From the NCBI RefSeq assembly GCF_002102395.1, contig NZ_LQPZ01000013.1, positions 1 through 64,000 of the forward strand: a stretch of DNA of 64,000 bases, in the 5' to 3' direction. Shown here piece after piece: positions 16,433 through 25,477 of the stretch; within the stretch, counting starts at the first letter, position 1, and every line of letters begins with the position of its first letter. The notes below the pieces were generated by a model that was given only the letters and a program-made list of their open reading frames with translations, ran no database searches and had not been told where the DNA came from. Source of the DNA: Mycolicibacillus trivialis (lineage in GTDB: Bacteria > Actinomycetota > Actinomycetes > Mycobacteriales > Mycobacteriaceae). A program made the position numbers and the translations under genes.

Positions 16433-16468
16433 ATAACGGTGTTATACCTGACCAATAACATCGTTATT
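16433..16468. promoter_or_regulatory. Tandem TetR operators
   Basis: ATAAC-GGT-GTTAT (16433-16445) and AATAAC-ATC-GTTATT (16454-16468) are two palindromes with the same half-site (ATAAC) and spacer length, centred 22 bp apart, about two helical turns. They fill the space between the TetR start and the Shine-Dalgarno of the oxygenase gene. Binding by the adjacent TetR is inferred. Confidence 0.7.
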
Positions 16469-16486
16469 TGACCGTGGGAGGTCATC

Positions 16487-17929
16487 ATGGACAACCGATA
16501 CCTGCAGGGCGGCTACGCTCCGATCGAGCGCGAATACACCTTGACCGACCTCGCCGTGAGCGGGACGATCCCGGACTACTTGGACGGCCGCTACCTGCGC
16601 AACGGTCCCAACCCGATCGGCGAGATCGACCCGGCGCTGTATCACTGGTTCATCGGCGACGGCATGGTGCACGGCATCCGGCTGCGCGACGGCAAAGCCG
16701 AGTGGTATCGCAACCGCTACGTACGCGGACCGCTGGCCGCTGCGGCGCTCGGCGAGCCGGCGCCGCGAGGTCGGCATCTTGGCGCTTCGGCGATCGGGGC
16801 GAACACCAACGTGATCGGACATGCCGGTCGCACCCTGGCGCTGATCGAGGGCGGCATCTCCTGCTACGAGCTCACCGACGAACTCGACACCGTCGGGCCC
16901 TGTGACTTCGACGGCACCCTGCCCGGTGGCTATACCGCCCACCCCAAACGCGATCCCGCCACCGGGGAACTGCACGCGGTCTCATACGCCTTCAACCGCG
17001 GCAACACCGTGCAGTACTCGGTGATCGGCATCGATGGGCGCGCGCGGCGAACAGTCGACGTCGAGGTGGGCGGTTCGCCAATGATGCACGACTTCTCCTT
17101 GACCGAAAAGCATGTCGTGTTCTACGACCTGCCGGTCACCTTCGACGCACAGCAGGTGGTCGACGGCACCGTGCCGCGGCCGCTGCGCCTGCCGGCCCGG
17201 CTGATTCTGTCCGCATTGATCGGCCGGGTGCGCGTCCCGGACCCGATCACCGCGCGGCTGCCGATGCCCAAGGGCAGCGACCGCCGATTGCCCTACCGAT
17301 GGAACCCGAACTACCCGGCGCGTGTCGGGGTGATGCCGCGCGACGGCGACAATTCCGACGTCCGGTGGTTCGACGTCGAACCCTGCTACGTGTTCCACCC
17401 GCTCAACGCCTACGACGACGGTGACACCGTGGTCCTCGACGTCGTGCGTCACCCGAAGATGTTCGACACCGACCTGCGCGGTCCGGGGGAGGGGCCGCCG
17501 GCCCTCGAGCGCTGGACGGTCGACCTGGCGGACGGCAAGGTCCGCGAGACACGCTTGGATGACCGCCCTCAGGAGTTCCCCCGGGTCGACGAGCGGCTGG
17601 TGGGCAAACGACACCGATTCGGCTACTCCGTCGGCGTCCGCGACGGCGACCCGGAGGCAGTGTTGTTCAAACATGACCTTCTCGGGGAAGCGGACGCAAC
17701 GCGTTCATTCGGCCCAGGAAAGCAATTGGGCGAGTTCGTCTTCCATCCATCGGCGCCCGACGCCGCGGAAGATGACGGAGTGCTGATGGGCTACGTCTAC
17801 GACGCACCCAGCGATCGCAGCGAACTGGCGATCCTGGACGCCGAAACCTTGGAAAGTGTCGCCGCCGTGCAGTTACCGCACCGGGTTCCGGCCGGTTTCC
17901 ACGGAAACTGGGTGCCGTCCGGGCAGTGA
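16487..17929 (+). CDS. Carotenoid cleavage oxygenase
   Basis: The 480-residue product belongs to the RPE65 / lignostilbene dioxygenase family, iron enzymes that cleave a double bond in carotenoids, apocarotenoids or stilbenes. The four iron-binding histidines can be placed: GYTAHPKRD, MMHDFSLTEKH, YVFHPLNAYDD and PAGFHGNW. The opening YLDGRYLRNGPNPIG and HWFIGDGMVHG are also typical. GGGAGG before ATG 16487 sets the start. Length is normal. The divergent TetR gene and tandem operators imply induction by a substrate-like ligand. Rv0654 is the likely ortholog. The actual substrate in this organism is unknown. Confidence 0.92.
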   Translation: MDNRYLQGGYAPIEREYTLTDLAVSGTIPDYLDGRYLRNGPNPIGEIDPALYHWFIGDGMVHGIRLRDGKAEWYRNRYVRGPLAAAALGEPAPRGRHLGASAIGANTNVIGHAGRTLALIEGGISCYELTDELDTVGPCDFDGTLPGGYTAHPKRDPATGELHAVSYAFNRGNTVQYSVIGIDGRARRTVDVEVGGSPMMHDFSLTEKHVVFYDLPVTFDAQQVVDGTVPRPLRLPARLILSALIGRVRVPDPITARLPMPKGSDRRLPYRWNPNYPARVGVMPRDGDNSDVRWFDVEPCYVFHPLNAYDDGDTVVLDVVRHPKMFDTDLRGPGEGPPALERWTVDLADGKVRETRLDDRPQEFPRVDERLVGKRHRFGYSVGVRDGDPEAVLFKHDLLGEADATRSFGPGKQLGEFVFHPSAPDAAEDDGVLMGYVYDAPSDRSELAILDAETLESVAAVQLPHRVPAGFHGNWVPSGQ

Positions 17930-17974
17930 CGTCCTGCCCGGACACGCCGTCCGCAGACGACGAAAGGAGTTGAG

Positions 17975-18424
17975 ATGAGCACCGATATGGTCACCGCGGG
18001 CGTGATGCGGGTCGGCGACCGGCAACGGGAACGCACCGCGGCTCGCCTCGGGCAGGCGCTGGAGCAGGGGTACCTCGCTATCGCAGAGTACGACGCCCGG
18101 ATGGGGGAGGTGTACGCCGCTCGGACCGTCGCTGCGCTGGACGGGCTGGTCGCCGACCTGCCGGTCGAGCGGATCCGGCGCAATGACCCGCGCCGTCGCG
18201 GTGCCCGTCGTAGCGCCGCACGCTCGGGGTTTCGGATCCACCTGACCGCCTATCTGGCCGCCTCGGTGCTGATGGTCGTCATCTGGCTGGCGACCGGCGG
18301 GGGCTACTTCTGGCCGGTGTGGCCGGTCGTCGGTTGGGGCGTCGGCGTTGTCTCCCACGCAGTCTCGGTGTCCGCGTGCACGGCGCACCCCAGACCGGCA
18401 CGGAGAGGGCCCTACTGGCGGTAG
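17975..18424 (+). CDS. DUF1707 membrane protein
   Basis: The 149-residue product begins with a DUF1707 domain (RVGDRQRERTAARLGQALEQ, then GYLAIAEYDARMGEVYAARTVAALDGLVADLP), a short helical module common in actinobacterial membrane and regulatory proteins. Residues about 85-130 form two membrane helices, FRIHLTAYLAASVLMVVIWLA and a WPVVGWGVGVVSHAVSV helix. A strong AAAGGAG precedes ATG 17975. The 3' end overlaps the aminotransferase gene by 13 bases on the opposite strand. Function unknown. Confidence 0.82.
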   Translation: MSTDMVTAGVMRVGDRQRERTAARLGQALEQGYLAIAEYDARMGEVYAARTVAALDGLVADLPVERIRRNDPRRRGARRSAARSGFRIHLTAYLAASVLMVVIWLATGGGYFWPVWPVVGWGVGVVSHAVSVSACTAHPRPARRGPYWR

Positions 18425-19683
18425 CTGGCCAGGAAGTTGCCGAGCCGATCGATGGCCCGGATGAGATCACGGCTCCACGGCAGGGTGACGATCCGCAGAT
18501 GATCCGGTGCGGGCCAATTGAATCCGGTGCCCTGGGTCACCAGGATCTTCTCCTGCAGGAGAAGATCGAGTACCAGTTGCTCGTCGTCGGCGATGTCGTG
18601 GACGTCAGGGTCGAGTCGCGGGAACGCGTACAGCGCGCCGGCGGGTTTGACGCAGGAGACCCCGGGGATCTTGTTCAGTTGGGTCCAGGCGACGTCGCGC
18701 TGCTCGAGCAGGCGACCGCCGGGCAGCACCAGGTCGTCGATGCTCTGGTAGCCGCCGAGCGCCACCTGGATCGCGTGCTGCGCGGGCACGTTGGGGCACA
18801 GCCGCATGTTCGCGAGCAGGTGGATGCCCTCGAGGAAGCTCGCGGCGTTCTCCTTCGGGCCGGTGATCGTCAGCCACCCGGCGCGGTAGCCGGCGACCCG
18901 GTAGGCCTTGGAGAGCCCGTTGAAGGTCAGGCAGAGCAGGTCCGGCGCGAGGGCCGCGACGTTGATGTGCTCGGCGTCGTCGTAGAGGATCTTGTCGTAG
19001 ATCTCGTCGGCGAGCAGCAGCAGTTGGTGCTTGCGCGCCAGTTCGACCATCTGGGTGAGGATCTCGCGCGTGTAGACCGCGCCGGTGGGGTTGTTGGGGT
19101 TGATCACCACCAGCGCCTTGGTGCGCTCGGTGATCCGTGACTCCAGGTCGGCCAGGTCGGGCTGCCAACCTTGGGTCTCGTCGCAGAGGTAGTGCACCGG
19201 GGTCCCGCCCGCCAGTGAGGTCGACGCGGTCCACAGCGGGTAGTCCGGCGCCGGGATCAGTACCTGGTCGCCGTTGTTCAACAGGGCCTGCAGGGTCATC
19301 GTGATCAGTTCGGAGACGCCGTTGCCCAGGTAGACGTCGTCGACGTCGAACGGCGGGAAGTCCTCGACGAGTTCGTAGCGGGTGACCACGGCGCGCCGCG
19401 CCGACAGGATGCCCTGCGAGTCGGAGTAGCCCTGCGAGTAGGGCAGCGCCTGGATCATGTCGCGCATGATCACGTCGGGCGCCTCGAACCCGAACGGGGC
19501 CGGGTTGCCGATGTTGAGCTTGAGGATCCGGTGGCCCTCCGCCTCCAAGCGGGCGGCGTGATCGTGCACCGGCCCGCGGATCTCGTAGAGGACGTCCTGC
19601 AGCTTCGCCGACTGCGCGAGCATGCGCGGGCGCTGGGGGACGCCGGTCTGGCCCGGCCACTGGTGTGTCGTCACGTCAACCAT
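18412..19683 (-). CDS. aspC: PLP-dependent aminotransferase (AspC/AlaA type)
   Basis: The 423-residue product is a class I fold-type aminotransferase. Family features include LNIGNPAPFGFE, the YSDSQG segment, NPNNPTGAVY, DEIYDKILYDD and the PLP-lysine region TFNGLSKAYRVAGYRAGW. It corresponds to Rv0337c, named aspC, and proteins of this branch often act as alanine or glutamate-pyruvate transaminases, so the exact amino acid is uncertain. ATG 19683 was chosen because it gives the normal length; an upstream in-frame start would add an unrelated tail. It follows etfD on the same strand with a terminator-like hairpin between them. Confidence 0.92.
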   Translation of the reverse strand: MVDVTTHQWPGQTGVPQRPRMLAQSAKLQDVLYEIRGPVHDHAARLEAEGHRILKLNIGNPAPFGFEAPDVIMRDMIQALPYSQGYSDSQGILSARRAVVTRYELVEDFPPFDVDDVYLGNGVSELITMTLQALLNNGDQVLIPAPDYPLWTASTSLAGGTPVHYLCDETQGWQPDLADLESRITERTKALVVINPNNPTGAVYTREILTQMVELARKHQLLLLADEIYDKILYDDAEHINVAALAPDLLCLTFNGLSKAYRVAGYRAGWLTITGPKENAASFLEGIHLLANMRLCPNVPAQHAIQVALGGYQSIDDLVLPGGRLLEQRDVAWTQLNKIPGVSCVKPAGALYAFPRLDPDVHDIADDEQLVLDLLLQEKILVTQGTGFNWPAPDHLRIVTLPWSRDLIRAIDRLGNFLASYRQ

Positions 19684-19715
19684 GGTGCCACGATTGTCCA
19701 CTTGAAATTTGCCCG

Positions 19716-19763
19716 AAAAGAAGCCGGGGCCGTGAAAGCTCAGCAATCACGGCCCCGGGCTTC
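19716..19763 (-). terminator. Rho-independent terminator after etfD
   Basis: On the minus strand, GAAGCCCGGGGCCGTGA pairs with TCACGGCCCCGGCTTC (one bulged C) around a loop of about 11 bases, and TTTT follows immediately. The hairpin begins 4 bases past the etfD stop codon. It is one of the few textbook intrinsic terminators in the window and would separate etfD from aspC. Confidence 0.8.
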
Positions 19764-19766
19764 CGT

Positions 19767-22700
19767 TCAGCGTTTGCCCGGCGGGCGGGCGCCACGGGCG
19801 ATTCCCAGGCCCTTGGCCTCCGGCTGGGACGCCGCCGGCTTGCCGGCCTCGTCGGACTTGTCCGGGGTCTTCTCGGCGGCCTTGTCGTCGGCCTTCTCGT
19901 CGATCCCGGACTTGCCCTTGACCTCGCCAGCGGTCTGGTCCTTGGCCTCCGCCGTGGCGGACTCGGATTCGACCTTGCCTTCCGGCTTGGACTCGGCCTT
20001 CTTCTCGTCGTCGGCCTGCGGCTTCGCTTCCGCCTTCGGCGCGGCCTTCTTCGCCCCCGGACGCTTGGCGCCGGCAGCGATCCCCAGACCCTTGACCGGA
20101 GCGGCCTGAGCCTGCTTGGCCGGCTTGGCGGCCTCGGCTTCGGTGGCCGCTGCCTCGCCGGGAGTGGCTTCCTCGGGCTTGGACTCCTCGGGCTTTGACT
20201 CCGCCTTCGCCGGAGCGGCCTTGGCCGCCGACTTCTTGGCCCCGGGGCGCTTGGCGCCGCCGGCGATGCCCAGACCCTTGACCGGAGCGGCCTTGGCGGT
20301 GTCGGTGTCGGCTTTGGCCTCCGCCTCGGCCGGCGCCGCCTCCGCCTTCGCCGCGCCGGCCTTCGCGCCCGGCTTCTTGGCGCCCGGGCGCTTGGCGCCG
20401 CCGGCGATGCCGAGGCCCTTGACCGGAGCAGCGGCCTCCTTCGGAGCCTCCGCAGGCGCCTCGGCCGGCGCCGTCTCCGCCGCCGGGGCTTCGGCAGCCG
20501 GCTTCTCGGCGGTGATCGTCGCGGTGGCCTTGGGTGCTTCCTCGGCGCGGGCGGCGGCCGCCTCCGCGGCGGCCCCCTTGGTCGGCAGGGTGAGGCCGTC
20601 GCGGTCCAGCGAGCCGAGCAGCAGCTGAGCGATGTCGCGCACCTGCACGCCCTCGCGGCCGGCGGCCTCCTGCCGGTCATCGACACCGTCGGTGATCATC
20701 ACCCGGCAGAACGGGCAGGCGGTGGCGATCGTGTCGGCCCCGGTGGCCATCGCCTCGTCGACCCGCTCGTGGTTGACGCGCTTACCGATGTGCTCTTCCA
20801 TCCACATCCGCGCACCACCCGCACCGCAGCACAGTGCCCGGTCCCGCGACCGCGGCATCTCGATCAGGTCCGCACCGGAGGAGGTGACCACCTCGCGAGG
20901 CGGCTCGTAGACCTTGTTGTGCCGGCCCAGGAAACACGGGTCGTGGTAGGTGATCTTCTGGTTGATCGGCTTGACCGGAACCAGCTTCTTGTCCCGGACC
21001 AGCCGGTTGAGGATCTGACTGTGGTGCAGCACGGTGTAGTTGCTACCCAGCTGCGGGTACTCGCGTCCGATCGTGTTGAAGCAGTGCGGGCAGCTCGCGA
21101 TGATCTTGCGGTCGACGGTCTCGACACCCTCGAACAGGTCATTGAGGGTTTCGACGTTCTGCGTCGCCAACTGCTGGAACAAGAACTCGTTGCCAGAGCG
21201 CCGCGCCGGGTCCCCGGTGCAGGTCTCCCCGGTACCCAGGACCAGGAATTTGACGCCCGCGGCGGCCAGCAGTTCGGCAACGGCCTTGGTGGTCTTCTTG
21301 GCACGGTCCTCGTAGGCGCCTGCGCAACCCACCCAGAACAGGTACTCGAAGCCGTCGAAGCTGTCGACGTCCTGGCCGTAAACCGGCACGTCGAACTCGA
21401 CCTCGTCGATCCAGCTCGTGCGCTCGCTGGCGTTTTGACCCCAGGGGTTGCCCTTGGTCTCCAGGTTCTTGAACAGCACCGCGAGCTCGGAGGGGAACTC
21501 CGACTCCATCAGCACCTGGTAGCGGCGCATGTCCAGGATGTGGTCGATGTGCTCGATGTCGACGGGGCACTGCTCGACGCAGGCACCGCAGTTGGTGCAC
21601 GACCACAGCACGTCCGGGTCGATGACGCCGAACTCCTCCTCGGTGCCGACCAGCGGGCGGGTGGCCTGGTCGTCACCGTGACCGAGCACGCGACCGAAGC
21701 CGGCCTCGGGGATGTGCCGGTCCTGCTCGTGTGGCGCGTTCGGGTCGAACGGCTCGGTCGGCATCGGCTTGTCGCCCAACAGGTACGGCGCCTTGGCCAT
21801 CCAGTGGTCCCGCAGGTCCATGATGAGCAGCTTCGGCGACAGCGGTTTGCCGGTGTTCCAGGCCGGGCACTGCGACTGGCAGCGGCCGCACTCGGTACAG
21901 GTGGCGAAGTCGAGCATGCCCTTCCAGGTGAAGTCCTCGATCTTGCCGCGGCCGAACACCGCGTCCTCCGGCGGGTCCTCGAAGTCGACCGGCTTGCCGT
22001 CGTACTCGATCGGGAGCAGTTCGCCCAGCCCGTCCGGCAGGCGCTTGAAGGTGACGTTGATCGGCGCCAGGAAGATGTGCAGGTGCTTGGAGTGCAGCAC
22101 GATGATCAGGAAGGCCAGCATCACCGCGATGTGGGCCAGCAGCGATCCCGTCTCGATCCATTCGTTGGCGGAGTGGCTCAGCCCCGACATCAGCTTGCCC
22201 ATCAGCTGCGACAGGAACGCGCCGTTGCCGTAAGGCAGAGTGCCGTTGTTGGCGGCCGCGCCGCGCAGCGGCAGGAAGGTCAGGACGACCAGCCCGATCA
22301 TGAACAGGATCAGCCACGCGCCGCCGTTGTGCGAGCCGTAGAAGCGCGACGAGCGGCCGTGCTCCGCGGGGTTGCGGACGATGCGGATGATCATGAACAC
22401 CACGATCGAGATGGTGACCGCGGTGATGAAGAAGTCCTGCAGGAAGCCCAGCGCGTCCCAGTGCCCGATGATCGGGATGGCGAAGCCGTCTTTGAACAGC
22501 AGGCCGTAGGCCTCGATGTAGACGGTGAGCAGCACGAAGAACGCCCACATGGTGAAGAAGTGCGCCGCGCCGGGGATCGACCATTTCAGCAGCTTGGCCT
22601 GCCCGGCCACCTCGCTGATCTGCGCCCAGAGCCGGGACGGGATCTGAGTGTCGCGGCCGCTGGTTTTCTTGCCCGCCATGACGAGTCGGTACAACCACAG

Positions 22701-22781
22701 GATGCGGCGGGCCGAGAAGAACCCGACCACCGCGGTCATGCCCAGGCCCACGACCAGTCTGATCAGCATCTGCGTCTCCAC
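19767..22781 (-). CDS. etfD: Membrane iron-sulphur ETF dehydrogenase with repeat tail
   Basis: The product is 1004 residues and corresponds to Rv0338c (EtfD), thought to pass electrons from electron-transfer flavoprotein, reduced in beta-oxidation of fatty acids and cholesterol, to menaquinone. Residues 1-240 hold five or so membrane helices; two 4Fe-4S motifs follow, CTECGRCQSQCP and CTNCGACVEQCP, then heterodisulphide-reductase-type CCG segments (CPHCFNTIG, HDPCFLGRHNK, CCGAGGARM). From about residue 720 a disordered Ala/Glu/Lys tail carries four copies of a KGLGIA-x-GAKRPG unit, longer than in M. tuberculosis. GTG 22781 has GGGAGG upstream. Two identical-half-site palindromes lie upstream. 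Confidence 0.92.
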   Translation of the reverse strand: METQMLIRLVVGLGMTAVVGFFSARRILWLYRLVMAGKKTSGRDTQIPSRLWAQISEVAGQAKLLKWSIPGAAHFFTMWAFFVLLTVYIEAYGLLFKDGFAIPIIGHWDALGFLQDFFITAVTISIVVFMIIRIVRNPAEHGRSSRFYGSHNGGAWLILFMIGLVVLTFLPLRGAAANNGTLPYGNGAFLSQLMGKLMSGLSHSANEWIETGSLLAHIAVMLAFLIIVLHSKHLHIFLAPINVTFKRLPDGLGELLPIEYDGKPVDFEDPPEDAVFGRGKIEDFTWKGMLDFATCTECGRCQSQCPAWNTGKPLSPKLLIMDLRDHWMAKAPYLLGDKPMPTEPFDPNAPHEQDRHIPEAGFGRVLGHGDDQATRPLVGTEEEFGVIDPDVLWSCTNCGACVEQCPVDIEHIDHILDMRRYQVLMESEFPSELAVLFKNLETKGNPWGQNASERTSWIDEVEFDVPVYGQDVDSFDGFEYLFWVGCAGAYEDRAKKTTKAVAELLAAAGVKFLVLGTGETCTGDPARRSGNEFLFQQLATQNVETLNDLFEGVETVDRKIIASCPHCFNTIGREYPQLGSNYTVLHHSQILNRLVRDKKLVPVKPINQKITYHDPCFLGRHNKVYEPPREVVTSSGADLIEMPRSRDRALCCGAGGARMWMEEHIGKRVNHERVDEAMATGADTIATACPFCRVMITDGVDDRQEAAGREGVQVRDIAQLLLGSLDRDGLTLPTKGAAAEAAAARAEEAPKATATITAEKPAAEAPAAETAPAEAPAEAPKEAAAPVKGLGIAGGAKRPGAKKPGAKAGAAKAEAAPAEAEAKADTDTAKAAPVKGLGIAGGAKRPGAKKSAAKAAPAKAESKPEESKPEEATPGEAAATEAEAAKPAKQAQAAPVKGLGIAAGAKRPGAKKAAPKAEAKPQADDEKKAESKPEGKVESESATAEAKDQTAGEVKGKSGIDEKADDKAAEKTPDKSDEAGKPAASQPEAKGLGIARGARPPGKR

Positions 22782-22804
22782 CGGGTGCCCTCCCAGAGCT
22801 ATAA

Positions 22805-22845
22805 GTTACCCATCGGTAACCCAACCGTTGTTACCAGCCGGTAAC
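22805..22845. promoter_or_regulatory. Tandem palindromic operators upstream of etfD
   Basis: GTTACC-CATC-GGTAAC (22805-22820) and GTTACC-AGCC-GGTAAC (22830-22845) share identical 6-bp half-sites and spacer length, centred 25 bp apart. They lie 24-64 bp upstream of the etfD start. No regulator gene is adjacent, so a regulator encoded elsewhere, perhaps of fatty-acid catabolism, is likely. This is inference from symmetry and gene function. Confidence 0.7.
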
Positions 22846-23078
22846 TTGTGTTTGCTGCCTGCTCAATAGTGACATCATTGTCCTATGGCATCGCCACACA
22901 GGTTGCCCTAACCCGGGATTTGGCCGAACGATCCGCAGGCCGTCTCGGAAGGGACGCCAAACGCCGGACCGGCGGCGGTCGCCCCTGAAAACGACACTCC
23001 AGCGGCGCCGCACCGCGATTTTTCGGCCTATAACCCCGTCTGGACGTCGATTTCAGGGGAGAAGCCCGGCCCGCGGGC

Positions 23079-24902
23079 TCAGCCTTCGTCGCCGGTGTCG
23101 GTTCCGCCCTGCGTCGGTGCGGCCTCACTGGTGGCTGGTGGTGCCTGCGTGGTCGTCGGGGCTTGCGTGGTGGTCGGTGCCTCGGTGGTGGGCTGTGTGG
23201 TGGTGGGTTGGGTGGTCGTCGCCTGAGTGGTCGTGGTCGTCGGCGCCTCGGTGGTCGTGGTCGGCGCGGTGGTGGTCGTCTCGGAGGTGGTCTCGGCGCT
23301 GGTCGACTCCGTCGGGGCCTCGGTGGTGGTCTCCGGCGGCGGGATCGTCGACAGTGACGGCTGCCCGTCCGGGCCGGTGACGGTCACGGTCACCGGCGGG
23401 GGCGCCTCGACCGGGCTGCTGACGCCTGGTTTGTCGGTCTCGGAGCCGTCCGAACCGGTGAGGCTGTAGAGCAGGCCCGCGCCGGCTACCACGGCCAGCA
23501 GCGCCGCCAACGCGAACAGAACCGGCGGGCGGCGGTACCACGGCAGCGGCGCGGAGTAGGGCTCGTCGAATGCGGTGGGTGGGGGTGCGGAGTAGCCGGT
23601 GTCGGGATAATAGCCGAGGTCCGGTTCGCCGCCGACATAGGGAACCGGTTCGCCGGGACCGGTGTCGTCCTGCGACCACGCCAGTTCCGGTTCCGGGACG
23701 TCGGACGTCGGCGCCGAGGTGAACATCGTTTCCCCGGTGTCGCGGGCCGCCGGCGCGGCGCGGGTCGCGTCGGCCGGCGGGACCGGCGCCGCCGTGGTGG
23801 CGTCGGCCGGTGGCGGCCAGGCTCCGGTCGGCGCTGCGCCTACCGGGGGCGGGACCGGTGACCGCATCGTGGAGGTGGCCGGCGTCGTGCCGCGCTCGGC
23901 GAGAAGCCGGGCGCCGGCCGCCGCGGTCGCGGCGGGGTGCGCGGGGGTGATCACCGGCACCCGCAGTCGCTGGCCGAGCAGGTCGGCGAGCATCGGCAGG
24001 TTCGCGCCGCCGCCGACGGCGGCGATCGCGGTGAGCCGCTCCGGCGCGGTCCCACTGTTGGCCAGCGTCTCGGCGAGAGCGTCGGCGAATGCGGTGGCCG
24101 GTTCGGCGATGAGGTTCTGCAGGCCGGCCCGGGTCACCTCGACCGACTCGCCGGGCCCGCGAGCGCCGGCCGTCACGGTCGCCGTCGCAGACTCCGCCAG
24201 GCGTTCCTTGGCGGCGCGGCATTCCTCGCGCAGTCGCGCCAGTGAACTGGTCGCCGCGGTGGCGGAGTCGCCGGTGTCCGGCAGCCGGGACAGCACATGG
24301 TTGAGCACCGCCTCGTCGACCAGGTCGCCGGAGAAACCTCCGTAGCGGACCGTGCGGCCGATCGGGGTGAACCCGGTGGCCGCGTCGGCGACGGTGACGC
24401 TGGTCCCGGTACCGCCGAAGTCGGCGAGCAACACGATGCCCGTGCGCGGCATGCCGGGCTCGTCGGCCAGCGCCGCCAGGGCGGCCGCGGCATCGGGGAT
24501 CAGGGTCGGCGTCGCGCCGCCCGCCCCCAGCCGCGTGCCCGCCAGTGCGGTGCGCAGCGCGTCGAAGACGTGCGGGTCCCAGTGCGCCGGTACCGCGATC
24601 GCCACCGGCGCGCCGTATCCGGCGGTGCGCGCGAGCGCGTCGAGTGCTTCGGCGGCCAACACCTCGCCACGGTGGCTGGAGCCGTCGGCGGCCACCAGTG
24701 GCACCGGGTCGCCGATCCGCTGTACGAACCCGCGCAGCACGGTGCCGGGCTCGGTGAGGTTCGGGTTCTCGGCGGGCACGCCGACCTCGGGGGGCCGGTG
24801 GTCGAAGAAGGTGAGCACACAGCGGCGGATCAGCGGCGACTGCCCGCTCCGGGTGGCTGCCAGGTTGGTCATCCCGATCGACAGACCCAGCGAGTCGCTC
24901 AT
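23079..24902 (-). CDS. Hsp70-like ATPase with membrane helix and Thr-rich tail
   Basis: The product is 607 residues from ATG 24902, which has GAGGTG upstream. Residues 1-340 show actin/Hsp70 motifs: GLSIGMTNLAATRSG, LADFGGTGTSVTVADA and AAVGGGANLPML. There is no substrate-binding domain; an acidic linker leads to PLPWYRRPP, one membrane helix at about 460-482, and an outer tail of Thr/Pro/Glu repeats (TTTTEAPTTTT type) likely to be O-mannosylated. It is a paralog of the protein at 7348 and similar to Rv0312. Two small single-pass proteins encoded just upstream share its juxtamembrane PWY motif, so they may act with it. Confidence 0.82.
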   Translation of the reverse strand: MSDSLGLSIGMTNLAATRSGQSPLIRRCVLTFFDHRPPEVGVPAENPNLTEPGTVLRGFVQRIGDPVPLVAADGSSHRGEVLAAEALDALARTAGYGAPVAIAVPAHWDPHVFDALRTALAGTRLGAGGATPTLIPDAAAALAALADEPGMPRTGIVLLADFGGTGTSVTVADAATGFTPIGRTVRYGGFSGDLVDEAVLNHVLSRLPDTGDSATAATSSLARLREECRAAKERLAESATATVTAGARGPGESVEVTRAGLQNLIAEPATAFADALAETLANSGTAPERLTAIAAVGGGANLPMLADLLGQRLRVPVITPAHPAATAAAGARLLAERGTTPATSTMRSPVPPPVGAAPTGAWPPPADATTAAPVPPADATRAAPAARDTGETMFTSAPTSDVPEPELAWSQDDTGPGEPVPYVGGEPDLGYYPDTGYSAPPPTAFDEPYSAPLPWYRRPPVLFALAALLAVVAGAGLLYSLTGSDGSETDKPGVSSPVEAPPPVTVTVTGPDGQPSLSTIPPPETTTEAPTESTSAETTSETTTTAPTTTTEAPTTTTTQATTTQPTTTQPTTEAPTTTQAPTTTQAPPATSEAAPTQGGTDTGDEG

Positions 24903-24992
24903 TCTGCGGGCACCTCGTATATCGCTAGTTGGCCGACGAAGCCTCAACGATAACCGTTACGGCGGTGATCACCGCGTCGCGCAACACCCGGT

Positions 24993-25433
24993 TCAGGGCA
25001 GGTCGGGCAGCGTGATTTCGGTGGGCAGGTCCGGCAACTGCGGGATCTCGGGCAGCGTGATCGTCGACGGGATGTGCGGCCGCCGGTGGGTCGTGCTGGT
25101 GGTTTCCGGCGCCTGGGTCTCCGCGGTCTCCTGCGGGGTCTGCTCCTCCGCGGACCGGCTGGTGGTGGTCGGCGTGGTGGCGGTCGTGGTGGTCGGCGAG
25201 GTGCTGCTCGTCGTGGTCGTCGAGGACACGCTGGTGGTCGATGACGGGGCCTGCGGGAACGTCGGTCCGGTGTTGCCGCTGAACAGCGTGATCACTCCCC
25301 AGGTGATCAACGCGATGAGGAGCAGAACCAGGATGAGCCAGCCGACCAGCAGCGGCGGTTTGCGGTACCACGGGGTCGGCCGCGGGTTCGCGTCATCGCC
25401 GAAGGAGACGGTCTGGTCGTCATAACCTGCCAC
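24993..25433 (-). CDS. Small single-pass Thr-rich membrane protein
   Basis: The 146-residue product has a short acidic cytoplasmic N-terminus, the motif TPWYRKPPLLVGW, one membrane helix (about residues 28-50), then a Ser/Thr-rich outer stretch and a C-terminus of short Pro-Asp-Leu-Pro repeats (LPEIPQLPDLP). It is clearly a paralog of the next gene upstream and shares the PWY-x-K-P motif with the Hsp70-like neighbour. Start GTG 25433 has a TAAACT hexamer eight bases upstream and is probably leaderless. I know no function; cell-surface or wall-associated is inferred. Confidence 0.75.
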   Translation of the reverse strand: MAGYDDQTVSFGDDANPRPTPWYRKPPLLVGWLILVLLLIALITWGVITLFSGNTGPTFPQAPSSTTSVSSTTTTSSTSPTTTTATTPTTTSRSAEEQTPQETAETQAPETTSTTHRRPHIPSTITLPEIPQLPDLPTEITLPDLP

Positions 25434-25477
25434 GGGAAGTGAGTTTAACGGCTCCGGTCAGGCCGCGGCGGCATGAA

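Noticed and set aside
20769..22844. 691-codon open frame antisense to etfD
   Set aside because: Shadow frame of etfD with repetitive Val/Gly/Arg composition and no domain.
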